NCBI GenBank assembly: GCA_002429595.1 | Contig: DJAM01000078.1 | Span: 12,666 to 76,665, forward strand | DNA: 64,000 nt | Source of the DNA: Coxiellaceae bacterium UBA6002 | GTDB lineage: Bacteria > Pseudomonadota > Gammaproteobacteria > UBA6002 | Reading direction: 5' to 3' | Shown here: piece after piece, positions 1 to 8,886 of the stretch | Numbering within the stretch: position 1 is the first letter of the stretch | Layout: the number at the start of each line of letters is the position of its first letter | The notes under the pieces: generated by a model | Databases searched by the model: none | What the model was told of the DNA's origin: nothing | What the model saw: only the letters and a program-made list of their open reading frames with translations | Made by a program: the position numbers and the translations under genes

Positions 1-675
1 TAAAATTAAAATCTTTTCATTTAAATTTTCGTCCTTTATTGATGTGATTGTCAGGTATAATAAACATGAGAAAATATCATAACTTGAGAGCAAATAACTA
101 CCACGTAAATACCTTCTTATTAATCGGCAAATAGATTCTTCCTTTAGTTTTTTAGGTATGCCATCCCATTCATTTGGAAATAACAATGTTAATTTATTCA
201 TCGATGCGTTTCTTAAGTAAGAATAGACATTTTCTTTTTCTAGACTATAAACAATTCCTATTAAATTTCTTCTTCGGAAATCATTAGAGTTATATATTCT
301 GTTCCAACTGTTAACAACAGTTGCATAATACCGGGATGTAAGTCTGAGATTTTTTCTTGTTTCTTTATCTAAATAATCTATAACATAATTTTGTGTTTCT
401 AGAGGCAGATCACTAAAAGGAAATGACCCTCGTAGATAGGTTATCATACTTGTTTTATACAACATGGCCTGATTTCTGGTACTTCTGAAAAAATCAGATA
501 CCGGTCGATGGCATAATCTTGCAATATACTCAAGCAGAATTGTTGCTATTGCCAATGAAACAGCGATGGACACGAGATTAATCGTTGGAAGTCTTTCTCC
601 TCTTTGCTTATTGGCAAAAATATAATAATTCAAAAAAATCCATGACATTAAAGTAAAAAATAATCTTTTTTGCAC
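1..675 (-). CDS. F-box-like membrane protein, 3' end cut off by window edge
   Basis: The minus strand is open from a GTG at 675 to the window edge (about 225 codons, no stop). A GAGG ribosome binding site lies 5 nt before the GTG; an in-frame ATG at 648 is the alternative start. Near residues 34-50 there is one hydrophobic segment that could span the membrane. Residues about 87-124 read PFSDLPLETQNYVIDYLDKE followed by a Leu/Arg-rich stretch ending in VVNSW. This spacing (LP...I..YLD...LRLTSRYY..VVN.W) matches the eukaryote-like F-box, the Skp1-binding motif found in Legionella effectors. The rest is basic and unrecognised. The start lies 39 nt downstream of the S9 peptidase gene on the same strand, so it may be co-transcribed. 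The F-box call rests on motif reading only. Confidence 0.55.
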   Translation of the reverse strand, partial: MQKRLFFTLMSWIFLNYYIFANKQRGERLPTINLVSIAVSLAIATILLEYIARLCHRPVSDFFRSTRNQAMLYKTSMITYLRGSFPFSDLPLETQNYVIDYLDKETRKNLRLTSRYYATVVNSWNRIYNSNDFRRRNLIGIVYSLEKENVYSYLRNASMNKLTLLFPNEWDGIPKKLKEESICRLIRRYLRGSYLLSSYDIFSCLLYLTITSIKDENLNEKILIL

Positions 676-714
676 TATAGCCTCAGTTGCAATTTTAAAA
701 TAAGCATGAAATCC

Positions 715-2814
715 TCAAAGATGTATTTTTTTTTGACTAGAGAAATGAATGTCTAGCCATTTTATTACTCTTTCAAGAACATCTTTTCTATTAGCAGGAC
801 GTTCAAACACATGGCCTTCATCTGGATACTGGATATACTGTGTTTCTACCCCTTGAGCTTGAAGTGCATGATATAACCATCGAACTATATTATAGTTATC
901 AATACCTTTTTCAGTACTTCCCATTAAAAACAATGTAGGGGTCGTCGCACCCTTAGCATGAAAAAGTGCTGAATTTTTCTGATAATTTTCAGGTACCATG
1001 ACAGGCGCACCACCAAACATTTCAGTTACCCTATTGATTGGATCGATACCCGCCAAGAGCCACTCATCAACCCAACCTTCTTTAGAAACAATGGCTTTAA
1101 AGCAATGCGTTTTAACCGCAAGCCAATTCACTCTTCTTGCTCCTGCGCTATGACCAATAACTGCCAAGCGAGAATTATCAGCTACTCCTTTAGCAATTAA
1201 GGCATCAATACCGGATAAAACATCTTGCATATCTCTGTTGACCAGATCATGGTCTTTTAATTCATCTCTGGTAATCGCTAATGAACCAAATGACCCCGAA
1301 GAACGAAATTCAGGAACAAATACTGCGTAGCCCTTAGCTGCCCATAACTGCCATTCAAGTGGTGTGCATACTAAAACCCCACCTTCCAGATAAATATTCG
1401 CACCAATATCTCCACCATGAATATCTGTAATTAATGGATAGCGTTTCCCTGCGTGATAATGCAAGGGTAAAACTAGAAGCCCTCTCATAGGAACTGGATA
1501 AGTTGGTGATGACCACTCAATCTCTCTTACCTCGCTTAGTGCTACCTCTTTGGAAACTTTTGGTACTCGCAGTAGGGTTGATATACTGCTGCCATCTTTC
1601 TGTGATATCTGCACTATACAATTGGCATGTGCATCCTCTCCAATCCAAGCTAATTGCTTACCGTTTTGTGATAATCTAAAACTTCCTACTTTTAAGGGAC
1701 TATTGGTAATCTGAGTAGCTGCACCTGATATTGTGCTTACTTCGTAAATTTGGTCATAAGCACCATAATTTCGCCTTACATAAATTGACTTGCCATCAGG
1801 GGACCACTGTGGCGAAAATAATTTTAGTTGTTCAGTAAGTTGTTTGATAGAAGCTGTAGATGTACTACCAGACAAAGTTGTATTGGTGACTATGCCAATA
1901 TTGGATAATACACTGAAGTACTTAGTATATGGATCATAGGTAAATGCAATTTCTTTCCCATCCGGAGAAGCTACTGGAGAAAGAAACTGCTGCAAACCCT
2001 TTATTTCCGTTATGATTTGCTCTTTCCCATTTTGAACATCCATTTTCTTTATCCAATTCCTATCTTCCTTCTGGCTATATCGACGCGCTTCACGTTCTTC
2101 GCTAAATAAAAGCGCTTTGCCATTAGGCAGCCAAGAAATATACCGAATTTTCGCGTCAACATTAGCAATAGTTCTTAGTTGAGAGTTAGAAATATTGATA
2201 ATAAGAATAGTGGTCTTAGGAAGCGGTTCAAGTAAGTTTCCATAACTGACTGCAGAAGATTTGCTAGGATCCTTCGTAACTTTTTTCACTCTAGCCCAAT
2301 CTTCTACTTCCGGTTGATAAAACAAAGCTAATTGTTCTGAATTCGGTGACCAAGCGAAATCATAATGGTACCCTACCCCGCCTGTTAAACCATTCGCTAA
2401 TTTGGTAAGTTGTTTTCTTTCGCCATTTGGACTCATAATCCAAAGTTGTTTTTTACCATTGGCTTCCCTAATATACGCGATCCATTTGCCATTAGGGGAT
2501 GGTCTTGGCAAAAGACCATTATCTAACTGCTTTTTATTTTTTTTATTTATATCGATGAGACCAATTTCAGATAGGCCATTTCTGTTATCGAGAGGCATGC
2601 TATACACGAGATGAGACTGGTCTAGCCAATTAATAGTTGGATTATCAACTTTATTTGGAATAGTAAGCAAAAGATCTGCGGTAACCACCCTATTACCAGG
2701 CTGTGCCAATAATGGGTGAGTTAAGGGCTGATATAAAATTTTACTTTCTTCGGCCAAAAGTTTAGCTGAAAATATTATCAGAATAAGACTGATGAATATT
2801 ATTTGTCTTTTCAT
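715..2814 (-). CDS. Secreted S9-family prolyl oligopeptidase-like peptidase
   Basis: Serine peptidase that likely cleaves short peptides outside the cytoplasm. A signal peptide (KRQIIFISLILIIFSAKLLA) starts the protein. Residues about 40-400 contain repeated WSPNSEQLA / WSPDGKSIY / ASPDGKEIAF strands typical of the TolB/WD40-like propeller of S9 peptidases. The C-terminal alpha/beta hydrolase has the nucleophile in GHSAGA (Ser 559, numbering from the upstream GTG), Asp 642 in GSTEKGID and His 671 in PDEGHVFE. The usual GxSxGG ends in Ala here. Length (about 700 aa) fits the S9C group. An in-frame GTG at 2823 is an alternative start; the ATG at 2814 places the signal peptide directly at the N-terminus. 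The gene follows the Yip1-type gene by a few bases, so it is probably in the same operon. Confidence 0.88.
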   Translation of the reverse strand: MKRQIIFISLILIIFSAKLLAEESKILYQPLTHPLLAQPGNRVVTADLLLTIPNKVDNPTINWLDQSHLVYSMPLDNRNGLSEIGLIDINKKNKKQLDNGLLPRPSPNGKWIAYIREANGKKQLWIMSPNGERKQLTKLANGLTGGVGYHYDFAWSPNSEQLALFYQPEVEDWARVKKVTKDPSKSSAVSYGNLLEPLPKTTILIINISNSQLRTIANVDAKIRYISWLPNGKALLFSEEREARRYSQKEDRNWIKKMDVQNGKEQIITEIKGLQQFLSPVASPDGKEIAFTYDPYTKYFSVLSNIGIVTNTTLSGSTSTASIKQLTEQLKLFSPQWSPDGKSIYVRRNYGAYDQIYEVSTISGAATQITNSPLKVGSFRLSQNGKQLAWIGEDAHANCIVQISQKDGSSISTLLRVPKVSKEVALSEVREIEWSSPTYPVPMRGLLVLPLHYHAGKRYPLITDIHGGDIGANIYLEGGVLVCTPLEWQLWAAKGYAVFVPEFRSSGSFGSLAITRDELKDHDLVNRDMQDVLSGIDALIAKGVADNSRLAVIGHSAGARRVNWLAVKTHCFKAIVSKEGWVDEWLLAGIDPINRVTEMFGGAPVMVPENYQKNSALFHAKGATTPTLFLMGSTEKGIDNYNIVRWLYHALQAQGVETQYIQYPDEGHVFERPANRKDVLERVIKWLDIHFSSQKKIHL

Positions 2815-2836
2815 GTTAATCACTCATCGTTAAGTT

Positions 2837-3532
2837 TTAGAGAAACATTCGAGTCATGATGATTCCGATCATCTCACAGAAAAGCATCGATATAAGAAAG
2901 GATATCCATAATTTCCTGCCAGTCAGTCCTGAGGCTTCTTTAAGTGCAAAAAAATAGGTAGCAATCTGCCATGTATAACAAAATGTCCAAAAAAGATTAA
3001 ATAAAATGAGAAAAGAAAAATGAAATTCATAATTCTTAGCTGGATCGTAGTGAAAGATATTAGGTTTTACTAGTGCTAAAATTGCTTGAGTCGATACTAA
3101 GATTAAAAACGGAAAACGCGATAAAGCAACAGTACCGAAGAAATCCACAATCCTAATTCTTTTTTGTTTACAAATTTTTGCAGCAGCGATATAAAATAGC
3201 GTCAGACAAAGCCACGCAAGAAGATTTTCATAAATAAGAAAAAGAAAATTGGGCGTAATTTTCGCATTCTTAAAACCTGACGCGAAAGTAGAAGCTAATA
3301 TACCATCGAAATAGACATTGGCAAATACACCCAAGAAACTCATTAGGACCATAATAACCAAACCTATAGCTAAAGCTCGCCAGCCTGCAATCTTTTGAAA
3401 AGGATTGATGAGAGAAAATGAGTTTGCTGATGATAGTTTTTTATCAAGAGCAGCGGTTAACAAACTATAATCGTCAATAGAAATTTTGTTAGTTGCTAAC
3501 ATTTTTCCTAGTAATGCTTTTTCTTTGTTCAT
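2837..3532 (-). CDS. Yip1-family integral membrane protein
   Basis: A 231-residue polytopic protein. The N-terminal 40 residues form a short soluble helix-rich segment (LLGKMLATNKISIDDYSLL) resembling the SHOCT-type tail of the neighbouring regulator. About five hydrophobic segments follow, at roughly 50-76, 98-120, 134-155, 172-195 and 208-230, in the pattern of Yip1/DUF1282 membrane proteins. The molecular role is unknown; bacterial Yip1 proteins are generally placed near membrane-stress or transport genes. A strong AAGGAG site that overlaps the stop of the upstream DUF2089 gene precedes the ATG. The 9-nt gap to that gene indicates translational coupling. Confidence 0.75.
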   Translation of the reverse strand: MNKEKALLGKMLATNKISIDDYSLLTAALDKKLSSANSFSLINPFQKIAGWRALAIGLVIMVLMSFLGVFANVYFDGILASTFASGFKNAKITPNFLFLIYENLLAWLCLTLFYIAAAKICKQKRIRIVDFFGTVALSRFPFLILVSTQAILALVKPNIFHYDPAKNYEFHFSFLILFNLFWTFCYTWQIATYFFALKEASGLTGRKLWISFLISMLFCEMIGIIMTRMFL

Positions 3533-3541
3533 TTTTGCTCC

Positions 3542-3904
3542 TTATAATTTTTTTAACATATTTGCAGCTTCTTGAGCTGTTATTGTCCCATTTTCAAGCA
3601 GTTGAAGAATTTGCGATCTTGAACCATCCTTTTCAATTTCCAGATTTTCAATTATCTCTATTAAAACGTTGAGCTTATTTCTCAATGTTGGGTAAGAAAT
3701 CTTCTGCTTGGCTGCCATCTCCTTCAGACTTCCAGAACATCTTACAAAGTCGAGAATAAACTGTAGATCTCCTTCTGATAACTGCAGCAATGAAGGAATA
3801 GCAAACTGACCTTCGAATCGAGTATTGCAATCGGAGCAATCGATTTTTACAGCATGCAATTTAGAACTATTGCATGATGGACATTGTGTGATTATTTTTC
3901 CCAT
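3542..3904 (-). CDS. DUF2089-type zinc-ribbon/HTH regulator
   Basis: A 120-residue protein with a four-cysteine zinc ribbon (C8, C11, C23, C26). It is followed by a helix-turn-helix-like region around residues 50-90 (SLKEMAAKQKISYPTLRNKL) and a short C-terminal SHOCT-like helix pair (ILQLLENGTITAQEAANMLK). This is the DUF2089 layout, a probable transcriptional regulator family. AAGGA lies 5 nt before the ATG. It is the first gene of a tight four-gene minus-strand run (regulator, Yip1-type protein, S9 peptidase, F-box-like protein), so it may control that run. The family is clear; target genes and signal are not. Confidence 0.8.
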   Translation of the reverse strand: MGKIITQCPSCNSSKLHAVKIDCSDCNTRFEGQFAIPSLLQLSEGDLQFILDFVRCSGSLKEMAAKQKISYPTLRNKLNVLIEIIENLEIEKDGSRSQILQLLENGTITAQEAANMLKKL

Positions 3905-3994
3905 TTGCTTCCTTATGTGCTTTGTAGCTTTGAGTTTGTAAAACAGTCTATTGATTCATAATCATAAAAGCGACGGTATATAGATTTATTATAA

Positions 3995-5932
3995 TTACAT
4001 TCGCAGGCTGAAACCTGCTTGATGATCAGTATTGCTATTTTGAGCATTTTGATTTGGAGCCTTAAAATAAGATTGAGCTGAAAGGCCATCAGTAGGCTCT
4101 CTAGCCATAAACTCTTTAATTTTATTTTGTCGATTCCATAATAAAGCATATTTACTATCCGTCTGCTTCAGCAATTCTTCATGCCTTCCAGACTGAATAA
4201 TTCTACCTTCATCTAAAACATAAATAACATCACAGTCGCGGATAGTAGATAAGCGATGCGCTATCACTATAACTGTTTTTTCTTTTAGAACACGGTGTAA
4301 AGTCTCAACTATTTTCTGCTCAGTTTCAGCATCTAATGCCGAGGTTGCCTCATCTAAAATGTAAATGCCTGAATTTTTTTAGAGTGCTCTGCAAATCCCA
4401 ATTCGCTGCTTTTCCCCACCTGATAAAGTAGATCCGCCTTCAGCTACAATTGACTCTAGCCTACTATTATCATTTTGTAAAAGTGTTGTTAGTTGACTAT
4501 CCTCAATCGCTTGCTGCAGCTCCAAATTGTCGCATTTAGGATTACCATATCTTATATTATCTTTAATGCTCCTATTAAAAATTCCTATCTCCTGAGGAAC
4601 AATGGCAATCGCTTTCCTAAGTGAATCAAGGGTAAAATATTTAATATTTTGATTATTAATAAATATATCACCTCGATCAACGTCATAAAATCGAAATAAC
4701 AAATTTTCAATGGTAGATTTTCCTGATCCGGTTTCACCTACAAATGCGACTTTCTGTCCGGCTTTTATAGTAAATGAAATACCCTCGAAAATTGCTTTTT
4801 CTTTTTTTGGATACTTAAAATATACATTTTTAAACTCAATCGTATAAGGCTTAACTGCTAGTTTGTCGGCATTTGGTAATTCTTTAATTACAGGTTTTTT
4901 TTCTAAAAATTTAAAAGTTGCTTCAAGCTCAATAAGTGATTTATAAAATGCGTTCGCAAATGACCCTAACGAATTAACAGGAGATATGAATCTTGAAAAG
5001 TAAGTAAATAATAAAATAAAATCGCTTATTTTGAATTTACCTGAGGAAATGTTATTTACATGAGCATAGAAAAAAAATATAAAACCAATTCCTAAAATTG
5101 TATCTTGACCTAATTTTTTGCAGCTCCATCTCAAATAACTGCTACTATAAGCAGAACGTTTCGTCTCTAAGTGCTTTGCGCATAACATCTTTTCATAATT
5201 TAAATTCGCATTATATTCAACTGTATTTAAATTACTAAATAAATCACCAATTCTACCGGCAACTTTTCGCTCGATCTCCATTGCTTGATCATGAGCAGTT
5301 TCGACCCAGCGTGAAGTCTTAGCTGTAAAAATAATATAGCTCCCAAGTATAAGCCATAATTTTACAGTATACTCTAAGCCAAAATATTGATGAATTAGCG
5401 CAACAGAAGCTAATATTTCAGTTATATTAGGGACGACGCTTAGCAGACCGCTATAAACGAGATTAACAATATATGATTGCGAGCGATCTAAAAGATTTTT
5501 TGTAGTTTCAATGCTATTGTCTGAATTAGCTCGATACGGAAAAGACAAATCGCCGACATGTGCAATAAATCTGTCGGAGAGGGCAGCTTGTGATTCCCAA
5601 AGCATTTCATTAATTAAAAAAGAACGTAAATCATCAAATACTTGAGAACAAGTCCAGATAGTACCAAAAATCAAAACCCAATTTTGCGGAGTCATTTCAT
5701 GGCCAAAGAGTGTCTCTTGTTCTTCTAACCCGAAGCTTTCTATAGTTTTAGTTAAGGCAAAAGGTTGTAATAAATTGAAAAGAGTTGTTGCAATAGAAAG
5801 CAAGCCAGCTCCAAGGACTTTGAGTTTAGTTTGTACTTTATTGCCAATAATAAAGGGTATGACTTTTTTCAAAGTATTAACTTTTTCCTTCCATTCATTA
5901 AAGGCAAATTTTCTTTGCAACCAGGCTCTCAT
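3995..5932 (-). pseudogene. ABC exporter half-transporter, broken by in-frame stop and IS insertion
   Basis: The frame encodes an ATM1/MsbA-type half transporter. A membrane domain covers about residues 1-330, then Walker A (GETGSGKST) and signature LSGGEKQR. Translation stops at a TAA at 4379-4381, and the same frame continues without shift through KNSGIYILDEATSALD (Walker B, D-loop) and VIAHRLST (H-loop) to a natural stop at 3995. The expected codon at the stop is Leu (RAL-L-KN), so one TTA-to-TAA change explains it. At the 5' end an IS66 element inserted 11 nt upstream of the ATG at 5932. The gene's AGGGG ribosome binding site now sits on the far side of the IS (8746-8750), and an apparent upstream start at 5959 is made of IS sequence. 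Both lesions predict no functional product. Confidence 0.85.
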
Positions 5933-5935
5933 TAT

Positions 5936-5943
5936 ATTTATTC
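5936..5943. repeat. Left 8-bp target-site duplication of the IS66 element
   Basis: ATTTATTC directly outside the left inverted repeat is identical to the 8 bases outside the right end (8739-8746). Eight base pairs is the usual IS66-family target duplication. Confidence 0.93.
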
Positions 5944-6024
5944 GTAAGCGATCCATCAAGCCTATCTATTTTTGATCATAAGGTTCAGAAATAATACTTG
6001 CTTTCAACCAAGAGGTAAACTGCA

Positions 6025-6354
6025 ATGAAAGCAAGTGATATCAATGTTCGAGCACCAGATAAAGCAAATAGTGAAAATTATTGGCAACAACTAATCGAAG
6101 ATTTTAATGGCAGCAATCTTACTAGATCAGTCTATTGCCGTAAGCATCAAATTAATTATGATAACTTTAACTATTGGTATAGGAAAAGCAAAAAACAATC
6201 CGCGAGTTTTCTCATTCCGGTAAAAATAGAATCAAAGTTACATCAGTCAATTGGTAACGAAAGATTATTATCAACCTTAGAATTGAAGAATGGAGGGTCT
6301 CTGCATATTTATGATAAGGATGTGATAATTTTAATTCTAAGCAAAATGATTTAG
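6025..6354 (+). CDS. tnpA: IS66 accessory protein TnpA
   Basis: First gene of the IS66 element, 109 residues. The N-terminal half contains the helix-turn-helix-like segment typical of IS66 TnpA (YWQQLIEDFNGSNLTRSVYC, then NFNYWYRK). The C-terminal half has short beta strands ending in a hydrophobic tail. It is required with TnpB for IS66 transposition, and its exact role is not settled. It ends 2 nt before the tnpB start, so the two are likely translationally coupled. Confidence 0.85.
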   Translation: MKASDINVRAPDKANSENYWQQLIEDFNGSNLTRSVYCRKHQINYDNFNYWYRKSKKQSASFLIPVKIESKLHQSIGNERLLSTLELKNGGSLHIYDKDVIILILSKMI

Positions 6355-6356
6355 CT

Positions 6357-6707
6357 ATGATTACTTCCTATAGTACCCCTATTTGGTTTTATCCCCTACC
6401 AATTGATTTTAGACGTCAGATAGATGGTCTAGTTATATTAATTGCTGATCAATTAGAGCTTAATCCAACATCTGGTCAATTATTTTTGTTTCGTAATAAG
6501 CGGGCGAACAAAATTAAAATGTTATGGTGGGATAGGAATGGATTTTGTTTGCTATATAAAAGATTAGAAAAAGGAAAATTACTATTTCCTCGTCCTAGCG
6601 AGATAGCAATGGAAATTACACGAGATGAATTAAGCTGGTTGTTATCGGGATTAAATTTTTTAGAACACAAGCCATTGCCTGACATTAAAGCATCGAGTTT
6701 TTATTGA
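6357..6707 (+). CDS. tnpB: IS66 accessory protein TnpB
   Basis: A 116-residue protein with the IS66 Orf2 signature: PLPIDFRRQIDGL near the N-terminus, FLFRNKRANKIKMLWWDRNG in the middle, then GFCLLYKRLEKGKLLFP. The family is small, basic and needed for transposition. It lies directly behind tnpA and 61 nt before tnpC on the same strand. Length and motif order are complete. Confidence 0.92.
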   Translation: MITSYSTPIWFYPLPIDFRRQIDGLVILIADQLELNPTSGQLFLFRNKRANKIKMLWWDRNGFCLLYKRLEKGKLLFPRPSEIAMEITRDELSWLLSGLNFLEHKPLPDIKASSFY

Positions 6708-6768
6708 AAAAACTCGTAGAAAATCAGGAATTGTGTTACGATAGCTGCTTCTTAATGGAACTAAAAAT

Positions 6769-8310
6769 ATGCCAGAGCCAGGACAAAAAATACAGCTTTA
6801 CGAAGAAAAAATTCACGACTTAGAAGCTGAATTAAATACTTATAGAAAGCGTTGCGAACAATATGCTCAAGCATATCAAATATTACAACATCAAATTAAT
6901 GAATTGCGTCGTCACCGTTTTGGAAAGAAGCCAGAACGCTTCATTGATCCTGAACATCCTCAATTAAGTTTACTGCAGGATAATACTAGGATCTTTTCAG
7001 AAGCTGAAAAAAAAGGTGAGCCAATCAATGATGAGACTATCGAAAGACCTAACTCTCAAAAGAAAACTAAAAAATCAGAAAAAGAATTACCGCGTCGAAT
7101 TGAAATTATTCCTGTCTGCGAATCTGATAAAACGTGTACATGTGGTTCATGCAAAACTGTAATTCGCTATGAAACAAAAGAGTCTTTTCATTATCAGCCA
7201 CCTGTCCATGAGATAATTGTTCAAAAGCGGGAGGTAGTTGCTTGCCCTAAGGGATGTGATGGCCAAATTGTAACAGCGCCTACGCCCAAGCATATTCTGC
7301 CTAAAGTAAAAGCAACAGAAGAGTTTTTGGCATTTTTAATCGTTAGTAAATTAGAAGATCGCCAACCATTATACCATTTAGAAAAACAGCTTTATTCACG
7401 CTATGGCATTGATTGTACGCGCCAAACAATGGCGCGATGGCTAATTGAATTAATTTTACCTTTAACGCCAATTTATAATTTATTAAAGGATTATGTTATT
7501 GATTATGACATTGGCAGTTGTGATGCAACTACACTTCAAGTATTAAATGAGCTTGGTCGTTCTGCTGAAACTAAATCCTATGTTTATTGCATACGAGGAG
7601 GCCCTCCTGATAAGTCTGTCATTTTGTATAGCTACAATGAAAAATTGCATAAACAATTTGTAAAAAATTGGTTTGAGAGTTTTAACGGTTATCTGCACGT
7701 GGATGGTGATAATTTCTTTGAGCTTGTCGGTGAGATTGCTTATCTGGTTAACTGTAACGCACATGCGCGGCGTAAATTTGAGCCAATTGCACAAAGCACT
7801 AAAGGAAAAGGTTTAGCCAAAGAGGCTTTGCAGTTTTATAGAGAGGTTTATAAGATTGAGCGAAAAGCAAAAAAAAATAACCTAACGTCAGAAGAACGCT
7901 ACCAATTACGTCAGAAAGAATCAAAGCCAATAATGGATGAATTTAAGCAATGGCTTGATCAGGTATATCCTACAGTACTGCCTCAATCACCATTAGGCAA
8001 CGCAATAAATTATTGTATTAAATTATGGCCTGGCCTAACCAAATTTCTTGAAGATGGTCGTCTGGAAATAGATAATAATTTAACGGAACAAGAAATTAAG
8101 CCTTTTGTGATTGCAAGGAAAAACTTCTTATTTTCAGCAACACCTAAGGGTGCAAACGCATTATGCTTGCATATGAGTCTAATACGGACAGCTAAGACTC
8201 ACAGTATAGATCCCTATCACTATTATGTCAAATTGCTAAAAAGTATTCCTCATTGCAAAAAGGTTGAGGATTACGAAAAATTATTGCCTTGGAACATACA
8301 ATATATTTAG
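6769..8310 (+). CDS. tnpC: IS66 transposase TnpC
   Basis: A 513-residue DDE transposase. An N-terminal coiled coil (about residues 5-50) is followed by a basic LRRHRFGKKPERF segment. A zinc-binding domain comes next (CTCGSC near 125, CPKGCDG near 160), then the catalytic core with Asp in GSCDATTLQVL, Asp in LHVDGDNFF and Glu in GRLEIDNNLTEQEIKP. This is the full IS66 order and normal length. It ends 10 nt before the downstream passenger gene, so both are probably on one transcript. Confidence 0.96.
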   Translation: MPEPGQKIQLYEEKIHDLEAELNTYRKRCEQYAQAYQILQHQINELRRHRFGKKPERFIDPEHPQLSLLQDNTRIFSEAEKKGEPINDETIERPNSQKKTKKSEKELPRRIEIIPVCESDKTCTCGSCKTVIRYETKESFHYQPPVHEIIVQKREVVACPKGCDGQIVTAPTPKHILPKVKATEEFLAFLIVSKLEDRQPLYHLEKQLYSRYGIDCTRQTMARWLIELILPLTPIYNLLKDYVIDYDIGSCDATTLQVLNELGRSAETKSYVYCIRGGPPDKSVILYSYNEKLHKQFVKNWFESFNGYLHVDGDNFFELVGEIAYLVNCNAHARRKFEPIAQSTKGKGLAKEALQFYREVYKIERKAKKNNLTSEERYQLRQKESKPIMDEFKQWLDQVYPTVLPQSPLGNAINYCIKLWPGLTKFLEDGRLEIDNNLTEQEIKPFVIARKNFLFSATPKGANALCLHMSLIRTAKTHSIDPYHYYVKLLKSIPHCKKVEDYEKLLPWNIQYI

Positions 8311-8320
8311 CAGGTTATTT

Positions 8321-8704
8321 ATGAATAAAACTTTTTCTGAAAAATATGGCGGCAAAAAAGTATCAGATATATTTAAAGAATATGTGGCACCCTTATTGGA
8401 ATTATACTTTGAAAGTACAGGTGAATTTAGTGCAACTGAATTAGAGAAAACCCTTGAATTACCTTGGCTAGTTTGGAATTCTATGATTGTGCAAAATGAT
8501 CCAAAAAATAAAATCGATTATCATACAAGCATAAATCTCCTGCTTAAAAGCAGTCCTGATGGCAGAATGGTAGTAGATTCATTTCGTCGAAGAAAAAAAG
8601 AAATGTTTGATCAATATGATTTTTTACTTGGTAGTTACAAAATAAACTTCGATTCAAAAACACGTGTGGTGACTCTTTGGGCAGAAGCTAGGCGGCGCAC
8701 ATAG
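8321..8704 (+). CDS. Unknown protein carried inside the IS66 element
   Basis: A 127-residue soluble, charged protein starting MNKTFSEKYGGKKVSDIFKE; the ATG at 8321 follows a CAGG site. It lies between tnpC and the right inverted repeat, so it moves with the element. The sequence is predicted mostly helical, with LPWLVWNSMIVQNDPKNKID in the middle and a basic Arg-rich C-terminus (SFRRRKKEMF, EARRRT). I do not recognise a domain. The open frame could be extended upstream to 8264, but that would overlap tnpC. It could help transposition or be a passenger. Confidence 0.7.
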   Translation: MNKTFSEKYGGKKVSDIFKEYVAPLLELYFESTGEFSATELEKTLELPWLVWNSMIVQNDPKNKIDYHTSINLLLKSSPDGRMVVDSFRRRKKEMFDQYDFLLGSYKINFDSKTRVVTLWAEARRRT

Positions 8705-8738
8705 AGATTTGCAAGTCTGTGGTTGATTGATCGCTTAC

Positions 8739-8746
8739 ATTTATTC
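8739..8746. repeat. Right 8-bp target-site duplication of the IS66 element
   Basis: ATTTATTC, identical to 5936-5943. Joining the two flanks restores the original upstream region of the ABC exporter, including its AGGGG ribosome binding site on the minus strand. Confidence 0.93.
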
Positions 8747-8858
8747 CCCTATGATTTTGTAATAGCACCTACCTTTTGTTTTTATATTAAGCAAAATCAA
8801 AATATCAAAGTCAATCTTTAATTTATTTATTTTTGTTTTAATAAAATTAAAACCAGTG

Positions 8859-8886
8859 TTGACTTTGTTGAAATGTAAAATATAAT
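8859..8886 (+). promoter_or_regulatory. Near-consensus sigma-70 promoter
   Basis: TTGACT at 8859-8864 and a perfect TATAAT at 8881-8886, separated by 16 bp. It faces right into about 400 bases with no intact gene, then the tandem GNAT gene at 9290. It may drive that gene with a long leader, a small RNA, or a gene now lost. Confidence 0.55.

Larger units (their letters stand above)
5944..8738 (+). mobile_element. Complete IS66-family insertion sequence with a fourth gene
   Basis: A 2795-bp element. The left end starts GTAAGCGATCCATCAAGCC and the right end, read inward, starts GTAAGCGATCAATCAACCA, an imperfect terminal repeat of IS66 type. Perfect 8-bp duplications flank it. Inside are tnpA, tnpB and tnpC in the standard order, plus a 127-codon gene after tnpC and before the right end. 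All reading frames look intact and the flanking duplication is unchanged, so the insertion seems recent and possibly still mobile. It landed between the ribosome binding site and the start codon of an ABC exporter gene. Confidence 0.93.

Noticed and set aside
3913..4149. A 78-codon minus-strand frame.
   Set aside because: It overlaps the end of the ABC exporter pseudogene in another frame and has no family features.
5932..5959. The upstream ATG pair of the ABC exporter frame.
   Set aside because: These codons come from the IS66 terminal repeat, so they are not the native start.
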